A stretch of 39,258 bases of DNA from Bacteroidales bacterium (lineage in GTDB: Bacteria; Bacteroidota; Bacteroidia; Bacteroidales; WCHB1-69): NCBI GenBank assembly GCA_017961265.1, contig JAGCXN010000008.1, positions 1-39,258 of the forward strand, read 5' to 3'. Both the position numbers and the translations under genes were made by a program. Below the pieces are notes generated by a model. That model was not told where the DNA came from, made no database searches, and saw only the letters and a program-made list of their open reading frames with translations. The first letter of the stretch is position 1, and each line of letters begins with the position of its first letter. This document shows positions 32,488-39,258 of the stretch, one piece after another.

Positions 32488-33615
32488 TCAGAAATTCTTC
32501 AGCCAAAGCATGAACAGTAGGTCGGTGGGACGCTTGACGCCATGATTGTCGTTGAGAATTCCTTTCTCAACCAGCGCTTTGACTGCAGTTTGCACGCTGC
32601 TGGCAGTTTTTAGATTGTATTTCGCAATAAAGTCCTGGCTGGTAAGAGGCGGGTCGCAAGGGTACACGGAAGCGATGGACATCAGGACAGTTTTCTGTTT
32701 TTCGGTGAGTGAGGCGTAGCGGTCCTCGAAAGTGAACCGCTTGGAGTCCACCAAATGATTCAGTATCGCTTCGTAAGCATCAATTTCCACATGTCCTCCC
32801 TGTTCTGTTAGTGTAAATGCTTCGTTCATTGATAGTTGTAGATACCATGTGATGCCTCGGAAACATTCGTAGAGCTGTTCCACCAGTTCTTTGGCGACGG
32901 TTTTCCCATAAAGAGAAAATAGATGCTGGCAGAATTGGGTGTATTCGTTCTTGTCAATAGGAAGTAATTGCATGAAAACCACACTATTGTAGAACGGGCG
33001 GTTCGGGTCGCTGAAAATTCCTTCCATCAGGTGTCGCTCGCTGCCAGCGAAGACAAACTGCGTGTTCTTCAGGTGTTGTATTTTGGTGCGTAGCAGTGCC
33101 TCAATGTTGCTTTCATCGAAACTTGCAATTTTTTGGAACTCGTCTATGGCCACAATACACACATTGTCAAATGTCTCGAGATAGTGCAGTATCTCGTCCA
33201 ATGTTGTTTCCGGCTGCTGGATTTCGCCCAGCCCCAACCCTAATTCGGGCAGTTCTGTGATTGGATTGTAGGAGAGGGTCATTTTCAGGGAACGGACGGT
33301 ATTCAACAAGCGTTCCACTAACGTTTGCTTTTTTGCAATTTTCCTGAAAACTTCGTTGGCCATCAGGTAAACCATTTCACGAAGATTCTTGCAAGTGTAG
33401 ATGTCTATGAGAAAAGTCTCGTATCCGTCGGGCAGGCAATTTGCAAAAACATGTTCAATCAAGCCTGTCTTGCCCAGTCGTCGTTCTGACATGATGGTCA
33501 CGTTTCGGCCGTTCACAATATGATGGACAAGCTGCTCCGATTCGCGCTTTCTGTCGCAAAAATACTCTTTTCCTACATATTTGCCTATCACGAATGGATT
33601 ATTTAACTTATTCAT
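32488..33615 (-). CDS. P-loop ATPase (archaeal-type ATPase family)
   Basis: A 375-aa AAA/STAND-type ATPase of a family that occurs in many scattered copies in Bacteroidota and archaea; role unknown. Seen: an N-terminal NPFVIGKYVGKEYFCDR, Walker A SERRLGKTGL at residues 43-52, Walker B VCIVAIDEFQKI near 150, the sensor FVFAGSERHLM, then a C-terminal winged-helix region (SLTEKQKTVLMSIASV onward). The winged helix and the inverted repeat across its promoter suggest self-regulation, which is inference. It has no operon partner. Confidence 0.85.
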   Translation of the reverse strand: MNKLNNPFVIGKYVGKEYFCDRKRESEQLVHHIVNGRNVTIMSERRLGKTGLIEHVFANCLPDGYETFLIDIYTCKNLREMVYLMANEVFRKIAKKQTLVERLLNTVRSLKMTLSYNPITELPELGLGLGEIQQPETTLDEILHYLETFDNVCIVAIDEFQKIASFDESNIEALLRTKIQHLKNTQFVFAGSERHLMEGIFSDPNRPFYNSVVFMQLLPIDKNEYTQFCQHLFSLYGKTVAKELVEQLYECFRGITWYLQLSMNEAFTLTEQGGHVEIDAYEAILNHLVDSKRFTFEDRYASLTEKQKTVLMSIASVYPCDPPLTSQDFIAKYNLKTASSVQTAVKALVEKGILNDNHGVKRPTDLLFMLWLKNF

Positions 33616-33633
33616 ATTCTGCTACTTATTTTG

Positions 33634-33677
33634 ATTATGTAAAATTGCATTATGTAAAAAACCATAATGCAAAAATA
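33634..33677 (-). promoter_or_regulatory. ATPase promoter with overlapping inverted repeat
   Basis: TATTTTTG on the - strand at 33677-33670 is a -7 element. A perfect 10-bp inverted repeat, TTGCATTATG (33645-33654) and CATAATGCAA (33663-33672), overlaps it. A direct repeat ATTATGTAAAA occurs at 33634-33644 and 33649-33659. This is the layout of a repressor operator. Confidence 0.65.
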
Positions 33678-33771
33678 TATATTTTATTTATTCTGACACA
33701 TTCTTTAAGTGAATAATCCTAAAAAAAGCTATCTGATTTGAAAACAATATCTGGTTGAAACAATATTTTTG

Positions 33772-33779
33772 TACTTTTG
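33772..33779 (+). promoter_or_regulatory. -7 element in the 33.6-34.2 kb gene-free stretch
   Basis: TACTTTTG followed by CCGGCG. The nearest + gene starts 385 bp later, so this promoter probably serves a noncoding transcript or a long leader. TTG at 33755-33757 is 14 bp upstream, short of the usual spacing. Confidence 0.6.
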
Positions 33780-33784
33780 CCGGC

Positions 33785-33968
33785 GCAATAATCCGTTTGT
33801 CTAGGACGCTGATACGGATTCATTCGTCAACAATCCTATTTACCTGACAAACTTGCATTTTTTAATTTTATAAATCAAAACTATCTGCCTATAGAAATGA
33901 CCAATAGATAAGTACAGACAACGCATGCGTTGTCTCAATATATTAGAAAGCGTTTTCGCTTTTCTTTT
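33785..33968 (+). ncRNA. Candidate structured small RNA (unrecognised)
   Basis: Between a good -7 element and a terminator-like hairpin there is about 180 nt without a convincing gene. Structures seen: AATCCGT/ACGGATT (33790-33796 and 33814-33820); a perfect 20-bp palindrome at 33916-33935 (AGACAACGCA and its complement); and GAAAGCG-TTTT-CGCTTTT at 33946-33963 followed by CTTTT. I do not recognise tmRNA, SRP RNA, RNase P RNA or 6S features. A 64-codon - strand frame (33840-34034) runs across it but lacks support. Alternatives are a long leader of the FISUMP gene or a dispersed repeat element. Confidence 0.35.
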
Positions 33969-34007
33969 GCCACTTGGAATCTCGACAATTTCAAATGTAT
34001 CACAGAA

Positions 34008-34048
34008 AAGAAAGACGAGAATGCTTGCGAGCAATCGTGAGCTTTCTT
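34008..34048. other. Multi-part hairpin upstream of the FISUMP gene
   Basis: Outer stem AAGAAAG/CTTTCTT (34008-34014 and 34042-34048), then ACGA/TCGT, then TGCT/AGCA closing on TGCG. No T tract follows. The rest of the stretch up to 34163 is AT-rich with nothing else that I can name. Confidence 0.4.
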
Positions 34049-34163
34049 ATTTGTGGTACAGGTAGTCGAGAACCTCAAGTGCGAATAAATGATGGTTCAC
34101 GATTTTTTTATGCTGAAATTTAATATACAACAACCCCATTTATTAATTTAACCCATTTTTATT

Positions 34164-34931
34164 ATGAAAAAGATCATTTTATTACTTTGCACCGTTTCTC
34201 TTATGACTGTAGCCTGTCATAAAGATGAGCAAGATTCTTCAGATTCCTCTCAAACGGAATATCCGTCAACGGCAAATGTGATTTCCAATGCAGTAACTGA
34301 TTATGACGGAAATAAATACGATGCGGTAAAAATTGGCAATCAAGTATGGATGGCTTCTAATCTTCGCACCACGCATTTTGCCAATGGCGATGAAATACCT
34401 GTAGGGGAGACTACTGCCACTGATCAGCCTTATCGTTATACGCCCAGTACGGATGTGGCTTCTTATGGGTATTTGTACAACTGGTCAGCGGTGATGCATG
34501 GAGCAACGTCTTCTACTGCTAACCCAAGTGGAGTGCAGGGCGTGTGTCCCAACGGATGGCACGTGCCTAGTGATGCAGAATGGACACAGCTTACCTCCTA
34601 TTGTGGAAGTCACAGCGAGTATGTGTGCAGTGAAACTGGTGAGAATATAGCGAAAGCTTTGGCAGCAGACCATAGCTGGAGGGCATCAACAAATACATGT
34701 GCAGTGGGCAATAATTTAAATGCCAACAATACCACAGGCTTTAGTGCGCTCCCTGCGGATATTTTTGCTGGTAGTTATAATAGTGTTGGCTCGGCAGCCT
34801 CTTTCTGGACGGCGACTGAGAAAAATGGTATTTCTGTGTATGTGAGAGATTTCGGATATTTATGGCCCGATGTGAAAAGTAATTCGTATCCCCGTGGGGT
34901 CGGATGTTCAGTGCGTTGCGTGAAGGATTGA
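34164..34931 (+). CDS. FISUMP-domain lipoprotein
   Basis: A 255-aa exported lipoprotein. The signal peptide ends in LMTVAC with lipid-acceptor Cys18. The mature part is a FISUMP (Fibrobacter major paralogous) domain: DYDGNKYDAVKIGNQVWMAS, YGYLYNWSAVM, CPNGWHVPSDAEWTQLTSY, GFSALPADIFAGSY, FWTATEK, and GCSVRCVKD at the end, all hallmark segments. The domain has a C-type-lectin-like fold in other proteins and is often found on cell surfaces; no ligand is known. Convergent with the MFS gene 29 bp away. Confidence 0.92.
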   Translation: MKKIILLLCTVSLMTVACHKDEQDSSDSSQTEYPSTANVISNAVTDYDGNKYDAVKIGNQVWMASNLRTTHFANGDEIPVGETTATDQPYRYTPSTDVASYGYLYNWSAVMHGATSSTANPSGVQGVCPNGWHVPSDAEWTQLTSYCGSHSEYVCSETGENIAKALAADHSWRASTNTCAVGNNLNANNTTGFSALPADIFAGSYNSVGSAASFWTATEKNGISVYVRDFGYLWPDVKSNSYPRGVGCSVRCVKD

Positions 34932-34960
34932 GAAAACGGGTAACTGCAAACGTAGTGCGC

Positions 34961-36319
34961 TTACTTTATTTGTAGCTTTCCCGCTTTCACTCCGAAGAAG
35001 ATGAGGTAGATGTAGGCGAGGACGGGGATGAAGAAGGAGAAGTGGTAGCCTCCCATTGCGTCGGCGACCGCCCCTTGCAGCAAAGGCAGCAATGCGCCAC
35101 CGATAATGGCCATCACAAGGAGGGACGACCCTTGCGCCTTGTACTTCCCGAGATTGGCGATGGAAGCGGCGAAGATGTTGGACCACATCACGGAGTTGAA
35201 AAGGCCGGTAGCAATTAGGAACCAGAGGGTGGAGTAGCCGCCGAGGTACATTGCAGCGGCGAGGAAGATGATGTTCACGCCGGCGAACACCGCAATCAGC
35301 CGTGTGGATTCGGAACGGCCCACCATAAAGGCGAAGATGTTGACCACGATGAAGATGAGGTATGGAAGCATCGCCTTTGGACTGAAGGTGTCGGGATGCA
35401 ACAGGTAGTTGATGCCGATGAGCACGCCGAAGGTGGCGAGGGCGACGAGGAGCATCGTTCCGTAGCGTTGCACTTCGCTCTTGAACGGGACGAGGGTGAG
35501 GGCTCCGAGGAAACGTCCGATCATCAGGCCGCCCCAGTAAAAGGCAAGGTAGTTGGCCGCACTCTGTTTGGGAAGGTCAGGAATGAGTTCCAGGGCGAAG
35601 TTGATGAAGCTGCTGCCGATGCATACCTCCGCACCCACATAGCAGAAGATGGCGAAGATGCCAAGCAGAAGGGTCTTGTCCTTCAATGCGGCCGCACCCG
35701 ACTCCAGTTTCTCGTCGTTTTGGAACGAAGGAAGCGGCACGATGGCAATCAGCAGGGCGATGAGCAGGAAGAGGCCGCTGAACAGGAGATAGGGGATGTG
35801 GATGTGGGCCGCATCGCCCAGCTTGGCCAGCAGGATGCCGCCCAGCATCGGCGCGAGCGTGGTGCCGAGCGAGTTGAGTGCTTGCGACAGGTTCAGCCGT
35901 CCCGACGCGCCCTCCGGTTCACCGAGCAAGGTGACGTACGGGTTGGCCGCAATCTGCAAGATGGTGACCCCCAGTCCGATGACGAACAGCCCCGTGAGGA
36001 AAAGTCCGTACAGGTTCATTGTGGAGGCGGGGTAGAAGAGGGCGCAACCTGCCGCTGAAATCAGCAGGCCAGCCAGAATCCCCTTCTTGTAACCGATCTT
36101 GTTGATGGGGTCCCCGGCGGTGACGGAGATGAGGAAGTAGATGAGCGACCCCACGAAGTAGGCGCCGAAAAAGCAGAACTGCACGAACATCGAAGCCGCG
36201 CGGCTCAGCTGGAACATCTCCTTCAGTTCGGGAATCAGGATGTCGTTCATGCAGGTGATGAATCCCCACATGAAGAAAAGGCAGACAATCGCTGCAAAAG
36301 AAAAGGAACTCTTTTTCAT
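34961..36319 (-). CDS. Sugar MFS transporter (FucP/GluP family)
   Basis: A 452-aa major facilitator with 12 predicted membrane helices, a proton-coupled sugar importer. Seen: FFMWGFITCMNDILIPELK at helix 1, GVTILQIAANPYVTLLGEPE and SGRLNLSQALNSLGTTLAP, typical of the FHS (fucose-glucose-galactose) branch. L-fucose or glucose/galactose are the likely substrates; which one cannot be told. No sugar-metabolism genes are nearby. Confidence 0.93.
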   Translation of the reverse strand: MKKSSFSFAAIVCLFFMWGFITCMNDILIPELKEMFQLSRAASMFVQFCFFGAYFVGSLIYFLISVTAGDPINKIGYKKGILAGLLISAAGCALFYPASTMNLYGLFLTGLFVIGLGVTILQIAANPYVTLLGEPEGASGRLNLSQALNSLGTTLAPMLGGILLAKLGDAAHIHIPYLLFSGLFLLIALLIAIVPLPSFQNDEKLESGAAALKDKTLLLGIFAIFCYVGAEVCIGSSFINFALELIPDLPKQSAANYLAFYWGGLMIGRFLGALTLVPFKSEVQRYGTMLLVALATFGVLIGINYLLHPDTFSPKAMLPYLIFIVVNIFAFMVGRSESTRLIAVFAGVNIIFLAAAMYLGGYSTLWFLIATGLFNSVMWSNIFAASIANLGKYKAQGSSLLVMAIIGGALLPLLQGAVADAMGGYHFSFFIPVLAYIYLIFFGVKAGKLQIK

Positions 36320-36367
36320 TAGTCTATAGATGATTGCTAAAAAAGAACAATAGGTTCAACAAGGCTG

Positions 36368-36375
36368 CAAAAATA
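36368..36375 (-). promoter_or_regulatory. -7 element for the MFS transporter
   Basis: TATTTTTG on the - strand, followed by CAGCC, about 50 bp before the ATG at 36319. Confidence 0.65.
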
Positions 36376-36396
36376 CGATAAAGTTTGTTTCGTTTG

Positions 36397-36438
36397 CCTT
36401 TTCGTTTTCCGTTTTCACTTTTCCATTTTCAATTTATT
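36397..36438. repeat. 7-bp array (reverse of the ACTGAAA family)
   Basis: In 7s: CCTTTTC, GTTTTCC, GTTTTCA, CTTTTCC, ATTTTCA, ATTTATT. Its complement reads TGAAAAT, GGAAAAG, TGAAAAC, GGAAAAC, matching the family at 7193, 11195 and 16306. It lies between two divergent -7 elements. Confidence 0.8.
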
Positions 36439-36440
36439 TG

Positions 36441-36448
36441 TATTTTTG
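36441..36448 (+). promoter_or_regulatory. -7 element before the RHS fragment
   Basis: TATTTTTG followed by CCGCG, 65 bp before the RHS ATG at 36513. It would let the truncated RHS gene be transcribed. Confidence 0.6.
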
Positions 36449-36512
36449 CCGCGTTGTTCGTTCCGAAGTCTGAGCGGGCGGAAATGAAGAAAACAGATTA
36501 CAAAAAGCAGAT

Positions 36513-37799
36513 ATGCCAGAAGCACATAAGTGCGCATACTATTTATATGACGCGGATGGGGAGCGATTTTATAAGAATGCCGGTTCTCGGACACTGGTTT
36601 ACCAAAACGGACACTCCTCCATATACAGGGAATATGATGATCCTGTTTTGTATGCATCTCCGTATGTGGTTGCAACACCTGAAGGTTATACCAAGCACTA
36701 CTTTGCCGAAAGTGAACGCATTGCTTCACATATAGGGGAAGGCAGTTTCGCAAATGTCACCACACATTCTGTCCCCGACTCACTTCTCGTTTCAAAACAA
36801 TCTCTTACAAATAATGTTGCACCCGACAGCATATTGCCGAACAAATTTTCCTATCTCCTTAATCTCCAATCAAATTGGAGTGCGCACCCTACAACATACT
36901 GGCAACACGCTGATCACTTGGGCAGTGCTTCATATATAACAGACACAAATGGGACAGGGTATCAGCAGTTGATGTATATGCCTTGGGGAGAACCGTTGCT
37001 TGACCGACATCTCTCCAACTACTCATATAGCACCCGCTACACCTTCTCCGGAAAGGAACGCGACGAGGAGACGGGCTACTCCTATTTCGGTTCCCGCTAC
37101 TACAACAGCAGCCTATCCATCTGGCTTTCGGTTGACCCGATGTCGGACAAGTACCCTTCGACCTCTCCGTACACGTATTGTGCCAACAATCCGGTGCGGT
37201 TGGTGGATCCGAACGGGGAAGATTGGTTTGAAAATGAAAATACAGGGGATGTTAAGTATGTACGTCACTATAGGATTAAAGATGCATCAAAGCTTGGAGA
37301 TGGATGGAAATGGATGGGAGGAAATGGTATGTTTGGGAAAAATGATAATGAGGTAATCCGCTCGAATTTAACAGAAGGTCAAGCATGCTTTGTTGATAAT
37401 TACAACGATATAATCAGCACCTCTTATTCAGGTACAAAGGCAGAATCTTTTATGAATAAGATGGGGTATGAAAAAAGACCGTTGCTGCAGGATGTAAAAT
37501 CTCGAGAGATCACTCAAATAATGCCAGATGCCATGGGCCCTGCTTCTTTTGCTTTTACTGAAAAAACAGAAACCATTGAGCGCACACACAGCTATACATA
37601 TGCTCCTAAAGGGGCTGTTGCTTTATACGAGATAAAAGAATATTACAAAAAAGGCATGTATGAACAACAACCGCTTCTCAATAGAAGAACAACCACATAT
37701 TTTGAGAGAAGGCAATATAGTTATGTTCGACCCACGTTAGGTAATACTATTCGCCCTATAATAGGTCCTCTTATACAGACCCTTGAGAAATTATTTTAA
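36513..37799 (+). CDS. RHS-family protein, N-terminally truncated, with variable tip
   Basis: A 428-aa piece of an RHS polymorphic protein. It opens in the middle of a YD-repeat region (YYLYDADGERFYK) and includes ASPYVVATPEGYTKHYFAESER, WQHADHLGSASYITD, and the RHS core KERDEETGYSYFGSRYY at about 180-196 ending with DPNGEDW at 232-238. Full RHS proteins are far longer, so the N-terminal shell is missing and there is no signal peptide. Residues 239-428 form a tip that I do not recognise; it is AT-rich, unlike the core, as expected of a swapped toxin cassette. ATG at 36513 is the first start; ATG at 36484 is out of frame. A small lipoprotein gene follows by 11 bp. It may be an orphan tip cassette or a decayed gene. 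Confidence 0.85.
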   Translation: MPEAHKCAYYLYDADGERFYKNAGSRTLVYQNGHSSIYREYDDPVLYASPYVVATPEGYTKHYFAESERIASHIGEGSFANVTTHSVPDSLLVSKQSLTNNVAPDSILPNKFSYLLNLQSNWSAHPTTYWQHADHLGSASYITDTNGTGYQQLMYMPWGEPLLDRHLSNYSYSTRYTFSGKERDEETGYSYFGSRYYNSSLSIWLSVDPMSDKYPSTSPYTYCANNPVRLVDPNGEDWFENENTGDVKYVRHYRIKDASKLGDGWKWMGGNGMFGKNDNEVIRSNLTEGQACFVDNYNDIISTSYSGTKAESFMNKMGYEKRPLLQDVKSREITQIMPDAMGPASFAFTEKTETIERTHSYTYAPKGAVALYEIKEYYKKGMYEQQPLLNRRTTTYFERRQYSYVRPTLGNTIRPIIGPLIQTLEKLF

Positions 37800-37810
37800 T
37801 ATGTTTTGTT

Positions 37811-38479
37811 ATGAAAAATAGTGTTTTATTGTTAGTTCTTGCTTTTGCCACCTTCCTGGTTACATCGTGTCAAGATGTCAATAGGTCCATAATGAGGAAG
37901 TCTTATATTCTTCCTGATAGCTTGTATGGCTTTTTCCCTCAAAATGAACCTTTGTATAGTGATTTAATCTTTAATACAATAATTGGAACACCAAGAAATG
38001 ATCGTAGTTTATCTTCACTTTGTATGTTCTCTCCTGATTACATGGGAGAATTGTATACTTGCTCTGATTCTCTAAAAAGAGACCAACTGTGTAGAATGTA
38101 CAAGAAAATTGCCATACGAGAATTCACGTCTAGCGATGACAACTATTTTGTCATTGGGCCCGAATATGGGCTGTCAATAAAATATGATTCCTCTTTTTTA
38201 GAAGAGGCCTATGTTAAAATACACGATTGTTCTTACTTACTCCCATACTTTCAAGAATTGTTTGATTTCAACGAGATTAGTTACGATACAGCAACACTAT
38301 GTACATTGCCTTCATCTTACAAGTTATTTGTGTTGAAAGCAGGAGAATGTCCAGTTCTCTCCAATATTAATTCCTATGAGTGGAATCTTTTACCACAGAA
38401 TGTACGGCATGGATATAATTGTGGAGTTGCAATTAATCCAAAATCTCCGTACATACTATACTGGGCTTTATTATGGTGA
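37811..38479 (+). CDS. Small lipoprotein, candidate immunity protein
   Basis: A 222-aa protein with a lipoprotein signal (LVTSC, lipid-acceptor Cys20) and no domain that I recognise. The mature part has several Cys residues, Tyr-rich segments (DDNYFVIGPEYGLSIKYDSS) and a C-terminal hydrophobic patch (YILYWALLW). It starts 11 bp after the RHS gene and shares its AT-rich composition, the usual arrangement of a polymorphic toxin and its immunity gene. If so, a periplasmic lipid-anchored inhibitor would imply that the tip acts in the periplasm. That is inference from position and signal alone. Confidence 0.7.
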   Translation: MKNSVLLLVLAFATFLVTSCQDVNRSIMRKSYILPDSLYGFFPQNEPLYSDLIFNTIIGTPRNDRSLSSLCMFSPDYMGELYTCSDSLKRDQLCRMYKKIAIREFTSSDDNYFVIGPEYGLSIKYDSSFLEEAYVKIHDCSYLLPYFQELFDFNEISYDTATLCTLPSSYKLFVLKAGECPVLSNINSYEWNLLPQNVRHGYNCGVAINPKSPYILYWALLW

Positions 38480-38866
38480 TTCATAATCTTGGATTTAATC
38501 AACGTTATAATCACTCCACAAATCCATAACTAGAAAAAACACCGTTGTCCCCGCGAAACCATCCTCCGCCCATGCCCCCTGTAACTTGCCCCCTCCCATG
38601 GCACACTACTACTACAACTCCGACCTCTTCATCTAGTTTATTTCAATGAGCGAAATGTGATTCATCATAGGTCAATTTTCTCTTTCCATTTCAGGGCGAC
38701 TGGGCACGCTTTACGCTCAAATTTCGCACTGCGTACTCATAACCGCTGCAATCGTTGTCGCGGACATCAAGGTAACAAAGGCGCAGCCAAAAACTACGGC
38801 CACGCCTTTCTTTCCCGTCCCATAACGTGACGTGCATTTGTGCCAACTTTGCCAAAACATCAAGTT
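38480..38866 (+). other. Gene-free stretch with phage-like fragments
   Basis: 387 bp with no intact gene. The first 60 bp is AT-rich and the rest is GC-richer like the phage gene that follows. No clear TAnnTTTG promoter was found; TGCATTTG at 38833-38840 is a near match. The small remnant frames are listed separately. Confidence 0.5.
38598..38742 (+). pseudogene. Possible remnant of a phage structural gene
   Basis: ATG at 38598 opens MAHYYYNSDLFI and stops at 38636; a second short frame (38671-38742) reads VNFLFPFQGDWARFTLKFR and on to a TAA. The first piece resembles the start of small Bacteroidota phage virion proteins beginning with YYNSDF, which I recall near tape-measure genes. Interrupted frames suggest decay. 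Evidence is slight. Confidence 0.3.
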
Positions 38867-39258
38867 ATGGCAACCAGCAGCACCCGAAGAGTGACACTCT
38901 TCATCAACGGCAAGGAGGTCGAAGCCTCCGTCAAGCAGATACGCGCCGAGATGAACAAGCTCGTGAACGAGCAGAACCGAATGATCGTCGGCTCCGACGA
39001 GTACATCGCCCACGCCAAGAAAATCCGCGAACTGCGCGAGTATCTCAAAGAACACGCCCGGAACATCGGCTCCGCCGCTTCCGCGTGGTCGGAGATGTAC
39101 AACAAGGTGCTGCAATTCGGCACGGGTGTAGGCGGTCTCACACAAATCCTTTCCTCACTTGACAACATCACGTCCACACTCAAACAGGTGGCCACCGACC
39201 TCGCCGCAATGGACGATGTCTATTCCGATGTCATCAAGACCACAGGCCTCACCCGTGA
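38867..39258 (+). CDS. Phage tail tape-measure protein, 3' end outside window
   Basis: Frame open from ATG at 38867 to the window end (130 codons). The N-terminus (RRVTLFINGKEVEASVKQIR, EMNKLVNEQNRM, SDEYIAHAKKIRELREYL) and the later ALDD-like segment LAAMDDVYSDVIKTTGLTR match the start of TP901-type tape-measure proteins in Bacteroidota prophages. Such proteins are normally 800 aa or more and set tail length. Base composition is GC-richer than the RHS tip and lipoprotein genes. No intact structural genes precede it, so the left part of the prophage seems lost, or this is a tailocin or prophage fragment. Confidence 0.72.
   Translation, partial: MATSSTRRVTLFINGKEVEASVKQIRAEMNKLVNEQNRMIVGSDEYIAHAKKIRELREYLKEHARNIGSAASAWSEMYNKVLQFGTGVGGLTQILSSLDNITSTLKQVATDLAAMDDVYSDVIKTTGLTR

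Noticed and set aside
36385-36735. A 116-codon + frame over the start of the RHS fragment
   Set aside because: Out of frame with the RHS sequence and starts in the 7-bp array; no domain. Kept only as a note about the ATG at 36484.

Overview
The window looks like chromosomal DNA of a Bacteroidales bacterium (phylum Bacteroidota), probably an uncultured gut or rumen lineage. The reasons are the -7 element TAnnTTTG (as TACTTTTG, TATTTTTG or TACCTTTG) before many genes, a type IX secretion sorting domain, a FISUMP lipoprotein, DUF4199, Bacteroidota-type ParE and PpiD-like proteins, and a general lack of Shine-Dalgarno sites. No species name is claimed.

Layout. 1-13.7 kb (+): 3' part of leuS, parE, a lone lysine 5,6-aminomutase alpha subunit (kamD), a lone OppC-type permease, a one-domain ribF, a PpiD-like envelope foldase, DUF4199, a GT2 glycosyltransferase, panB and an RluA-family synthase. 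13.8-19.5 kb (+): a Wzz-like protein and an O-antigen ligase/polymerase, dtd, a lone AbiEi-like regulator, corA and a TrhA/hemolysin III protein. 19.6 kb: tRNA-Val(CAC) with its own promoter and terminator. 19.8-22.5 kb (-): a five-gene piece of the S10 ribosomal operon (rplC-rplD-rplW-rplB-rpsS) with its own promoter and terminator. 22.7-33.6 kb (mostly -): an rRNA methyltransferase, a 23S-IVS-type four-helix protein (+), nadB, a nitrilase-family amidase coupled to a T9SS cargo protein, a plsC-acyl-CoA synthetase pair, a glucosaminidase/LysM-M23 peptidase pair, and a P-loop ATPase. 33.6-39.3 kb is accessory: a structured noncoding stretch, a FISUMP lipoprotein, a sugar MFS transporter (-), an N-terminally truncated RHS protein with a variable tip followed 11 bp later by a small lipoprotein, phage-gene remnants, and the start of a tail tape-measure gene running off the end.

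The signal that the genes do not explain is the spacer DNA. At least ten gene junctions carry short degenerate tandem arrays of fixed period. One class has a 7-bp period with differing motifs (ACTGAAA, ACCCTAT, CTTATTA, TTAGGAG). One class has AACTT units spaced 9 or 7 bp apart. One pair of 8-bp arrays (ATGCGNNN) brackets dtd. Several arrays begin inside the last codons of the upstream gene and end at the next start codon. I know of no described system with this design.

Other points of interest are the broken-up S10 operon, KamD without KamE, RibF without its kinase domain, an Asp-to-Leu change in the ParE TOPRIM motif, and the RHS-tip/lipoprotein pair as a possible new toxin-immunity module.
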